NCBI RefSeq assembly: GCF_021390195.1 | Contig: NZ_CP090003.1 | Location: forward strand, 186,001 to 250,000 | Direction: 5' to 3' | DNA from: Flagellimonas sp. CMM7 | Lineage (GTDB): Bacteria > Bacteroidota > Bacteroidia > Flavobacteriales > Flavobacteriaceae | DNA length: 64,000 bases | Shown: piece by piece, positions 61,998-64,000 of the stretch | How positions within the stretch are numbered: the stretch's first letter is position 1 | Layout of the letters: the number at the start of each line of letters is the position of its first letter | The notes under the pieces: generated by a model | Told to the model about the DNA's origin: nothing | The model's database searches: none | What the model saw: only the letters and a program-made list of their open reading frames with translations | Made by a program: the position numbers and the translations under genes

Positions 61998-62533
61998 AAA
62001 CTATATTCCGGCACTTTTCCCAAAACGCCTTTATAGAAGCTGTGGAATATTTTAAAGTCCTCTTTCATTTCACCGGTTGGGTAAATAGCTTCTGATATTT
62101 TGACCTGTTTTTTTCCAAAGTCAAAAGCAACAGCAACAATAGGTACTTGAGCCATTACCGCAATATGATAAAAACCAGTTTTTAGTTCAGAAACTTTTTT
62201 TCGGGTCCCTTCTGGTGCCAAAGCAAACCTAAAAACCTTTCTTTCTCTAAAGATTCCTACAATGCTTTCAACAGTATTGGAACTTGTTGAGCGATCTATG
62301 GGCGCTCCTCCCGTCCATCTAAAAAACCATCCAAATGGAGGTTTAAAAAGACTTTTCTTTCCAATGTAATTGATTTCTTCATTAAGAACTTTGCGGACTA
62401 TTAGGCCTAAAAAGAAATCCATCCAATGTGTATGAGGAACCACAATTACTACACATTTATCCACATTGGGAAATTTACCAATGAGCTTCCATCTTAAAAT
62501 TTTAAAATATAAAAACTTGGAAAGCTTGTGCAT
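61994..62533 (-). CDS. 1-acyl-sn-glycerol-3-phosphate acyltransferase-like protein
   Basis: 179 residues. The catalytic H-x4-D is in VVPHTHWMDFFLGL (His-Thr-His-Trp-Met-Asp), and the acyl-acceptor motif EGTR is in APEGTRKK. Short members of the PlsC family with an N-terminal amphipathic stretch are common in Flavobacteriaceae. It probably acylates lysophosphatidate or a related lipid at the membrane. Lipid substrate not certain. Confidence 0.88.
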   Translation of the reverse strand: MHKLSKFLYFKILRWKLIGKFPNVDKCVVIVVPHTHWMDFFLGLIVRKVLNEEINYIGKKSLFKPPFGWFFRWTGGAPIDRSTSSNTVESIVGIFRERKVFRFALAPEGTRKKVSELKTGFYHIAVMAQVPIVAVAFDFGKKQVKISEAIYPTGEMKEDFKIFHSFYKGVLGKVPEYSF

Positions 62534-62581
62534 GCATTTTCTTTAATCTACTTATTAAAAGTGCAGAGATAGGTACAACAT

Positions 62582-63709
62582 CTATATTTTTTGATAAATC
62601 TCTTGAAGACGTTCTGCTGTCATAATATCCTTCCAGTCTTTTCCAAGTGCATTTTCCCATAGCGCTTCCATGCCCAGGGCGACGCTCACTAAAATATCAA
62701 AATCATTCTGTGTTAAATTGGCACAAACTCCCTGCGGAAGATGAATCTTATGTTTTTCAATCATTCTATAGAACAACTGAACTCCTTCTGGGTAGAATTC
62801 TTCAAGATGTTGAAACACCAAACAGTTTCCAATCCCATGTTTAATACCAAGAAGATAGGAAAGTCCATAGCTCATTGCATGGGCAATACCCACTTGGGAA
62901 TAAGCAATACTCATGCCTCCATGCCATGAAGCCATCATTAATTTATCTCTTGACTCCGTAACTGAAATATCTTCTAAAAAAACTTCCTTGCAGAGCTCAA
63001 GTGCTTTCTCTCCATAACTTTGACTAAATGCGTTTAGGTATGTTCCGTTCAATGATTCTATACAATGGATAAAGCAGTCCATACCTGTGTAAAACCATTG
63101 TTCTTTTGGTACTGTATTAGTTAAATCTGGGTCTAGGATGACTTGGTCATATGTAGTAAAGTCAGAATTGATCCCAAGTTTTTTCTCTGGACCCAACAGA
63201 ACGGTTGTCCTGGAAACTTCTGCTCCTGTTCCACTAATTGTAGGAATTCCAACATGGTACAAAGATGGTTTACTAACCAAATCCCAACCTTGGTAATCCT
63301 GAGCTTTGCCTTTGTTATTTAAAAGTATGGCAACAGCCTTGGCTAAATCTAAAAGAGTACCGCCTCCTATGCCTATAATTCCAGATGGTGGTTCTTCAAA
63401 CGTTTCTCTTATTCTTGTTACTAGGGCATCTACTTGTTCCGTTTTAGGTTCTTCCTCGGCAGATATAAAGATCACCTCATCATTAAATAGTAATGGAATG
63501 CGTCCCACCAGTTCTTTACCTTCAAAAAAATCATCTATTAAAAAAATAAAAGGGGCTTCAGAATTATGGCGTTTAGGTAATAATACATCACCCAATTGAT
63601 TAAAACTTCCCTGACCAAAAACTACTCTCGGTACCATGGGGAAATTGCGGTACGAAGTGTTCTGATTTGATGTTATTTCCTTTTTCTTCAAATTGTGCTC
63701 TGTCTTCAT
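62582..63709 (-). CDS. iron-containing alcohol dehydrogenase, KdnB-like (possible Kdo 8-oxidase)
   Basis: 375 residues. The NAD-binding motif is GIGGGTLLDLAKAVA. Metal ligands appear in TGMDCFIHCIES (Asp, His), IAHAMSY and KHGIGN. The overall pattern (NFPMVPRVVFGQGSFNQL at the start, PTISGTGAEVSRT) suits the KdnB group, which oxidises C8 of Kdo as the first step to 8-amino-Kdo. The aminotransferase KdnA is not in the window. The start overlaps the HAD hydrolase stop, so the two are probably one operon. The KdnB assignment is moderate; the dehydrogenase family is clear. Confidence 0.78.
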   Translation of the reverse strand: MKTEHNLKKKEITSNQNTSYRNFPMVPRVVFGQGSFNQLGDVLLPKRHNSEAPFIFLIDDFFEGKELVGRIPLLFNDEVIFISAEEEPKTEQVDALVTRIRETFEEPPSGIIGIGGGTLLDLAKAVAILLNNKGKAQDYQGWDLVSKPSLYHVGIPTISGTGAEVSRTTVLLGPEKKLGINSDFTTYDQVILDPDLTNTVPKEQWFYTGMDCFIHCIESLNGTYLNAFSQSYGEKALELCKEVFLEDISVTESRDKLMMASWHGGMSIAYSQVGIAHAMSYGLSYLLGIKHGIGNCLVFQHLEEFYPEGVQLFYRMIEKHKIHLPQGVCANLTQNDFDILVSVALGMEALWENALGKDWKDIMTAERLQEIYQKI

Positions 63710-64000
63710 CAGTTATCCAAATACTTCAAAATGTCTTTTAAGCTATTCAACTTCAAGTGATTGTTCACCTGTTCCGCATCTGTAACCATTTCATGTGCCC
63801 AAGTTGTATGGAATGGCACATGAATCGCAGTTGCCCCAATATTCAATATAGGTAATACATCTGACTTTAAAGAATTTCCTATCATTAAAAACTCACGGAC
63901 ATTAATCTCTAAATGCTCTAACAAGTTACGGTAGTTGCTCTCTTTTTTATCACTAAGCACTTCTACATGATGAAAGTATTTAGAAATTCCCGATTTCTCC
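63709..64000 (-). CDS. HAD-family hydrolase, C-terminal part (5' end beyond window)
   Basis: The minus-strand frame is open to the right edge and reads EKSGISKYFHHVEVLSDKKE before the segment MIGNSLKSDVLPILNIGATA, the HAD motif IV region (Gly-Asn-Ser-x-x-Ser-Asp). The C-terminus ends SLKDILKYLDN. The GTG at 63960 is internal. Phosphatase-type HAD proteins remove phosphate from sugars or nucleotides; substrate unknown. It overlaps the dehydrogenase gene downstream. Confidence 0.85.
   Translation of the reverse strand, partial: EKSGISKYFHHVEVLSDKKESNYRNLLEHLEINVREFLMIGNSLKSDVLPILNIGATAIHVPFHTTWAHEMVTDAEQVNNHLKLNSLKDILKYLDN

Noticed and set aside
1..64000. CRISPR array
   Set aside because: No regularly spaced repeats of 24-40 bases were seen in any gap; the only clustered repeats are the short boxes and palindromes reported.

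Overview
The window looks like chromosomal DNA of a marine-type member of the Flavobacteriaceae (Bacteroidota). The reasons are low GC content, Bacteroidota-style promoters (TTG, about 19-21 bp, TAnnTTTG), BfmA/BtgB-type mobilization genes, a Bacteroidota-type tyrosine integrase, a PgpH-like 7TM-HD protein, and SprB/DUF11-like modules on a giant secreted Rhs protein. All calls were made by reading sequence and motifs; no database search was run.

Layout. (1) 1-14.9 kb is an Rhs polymorphic-toxin locus: the tail of a cysteine-containing surface-like protein, a small secreted protein, a 3,594-residue Rhs/YD protein with a Sec signal peptide and a C-terminal PD-(D/E)xK-like toxin tip, and a probable immunity gene. 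After these come an orphan toxin-tip fragment cut off at a 20-bp perfect palindrome, two decayed copies of a REP-associated tyrosine transposase start, and two unknown secreted proteins. (2) 15.3-26.7 kb is one tightly overlapping operon encoding a type II secretion / type IV pilus-like machine: MORN-like protein, GspK-, I-, J-, F-, G-, O-, E- and D-like proteins, a PilM/N- or GspL-like protein, a GspM/PilO-like protein, a lipoprotein and a GspC/PilP-like protein. All four pseudopilins carry Lys-Ala before the cleavage point instead of the usual Gly. (3) 27.0-39.2 kb is an integrative mobilizable element with SSB, RadC, mobilization proteins, a relaxase and a coupling protein, but no mating-pore genes. 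Its cargo is two divergent modules, each a membrane protein followed by an Mrr-family nuclease, one of which is fused to an NB-ARC/STAND-like NTPase. A tyrosine integrase lies next to the 3' end of tRNA-Pro. (4) 39.2-64 kb is core chromosome: tRNA-Pro, tRNA-Ser, pgpH-like, thiolase, NlpC/P60, TPR protein, gyrA, clpC, nnrD/E, thrA-thrB-thrC with a candidate leader-peptide attenuator, gcvT, glsA, an epimerase, PCD, yebC, an acyltransferase, a KdnB-like dehydrogenase and the end of a HAD hydrolase.

How the parts may work together. The Rhs protein has a Sec signal but no recognisable type IX sorting domain, and a complete T2SS/T4P-like operon lies downstream on the same strand. A dedicated export route for the Rhs effector is a testable hypothesis. 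The mobilizable element appears to carry anti-phage or anti-plasmid cargo of a type I do not recognise as a named system. The strongest candidates for something undescribed are the T2SS-like operon with its bactofilin-like minor pseudopilin, and the paired membrane-protein/Mrr modules.
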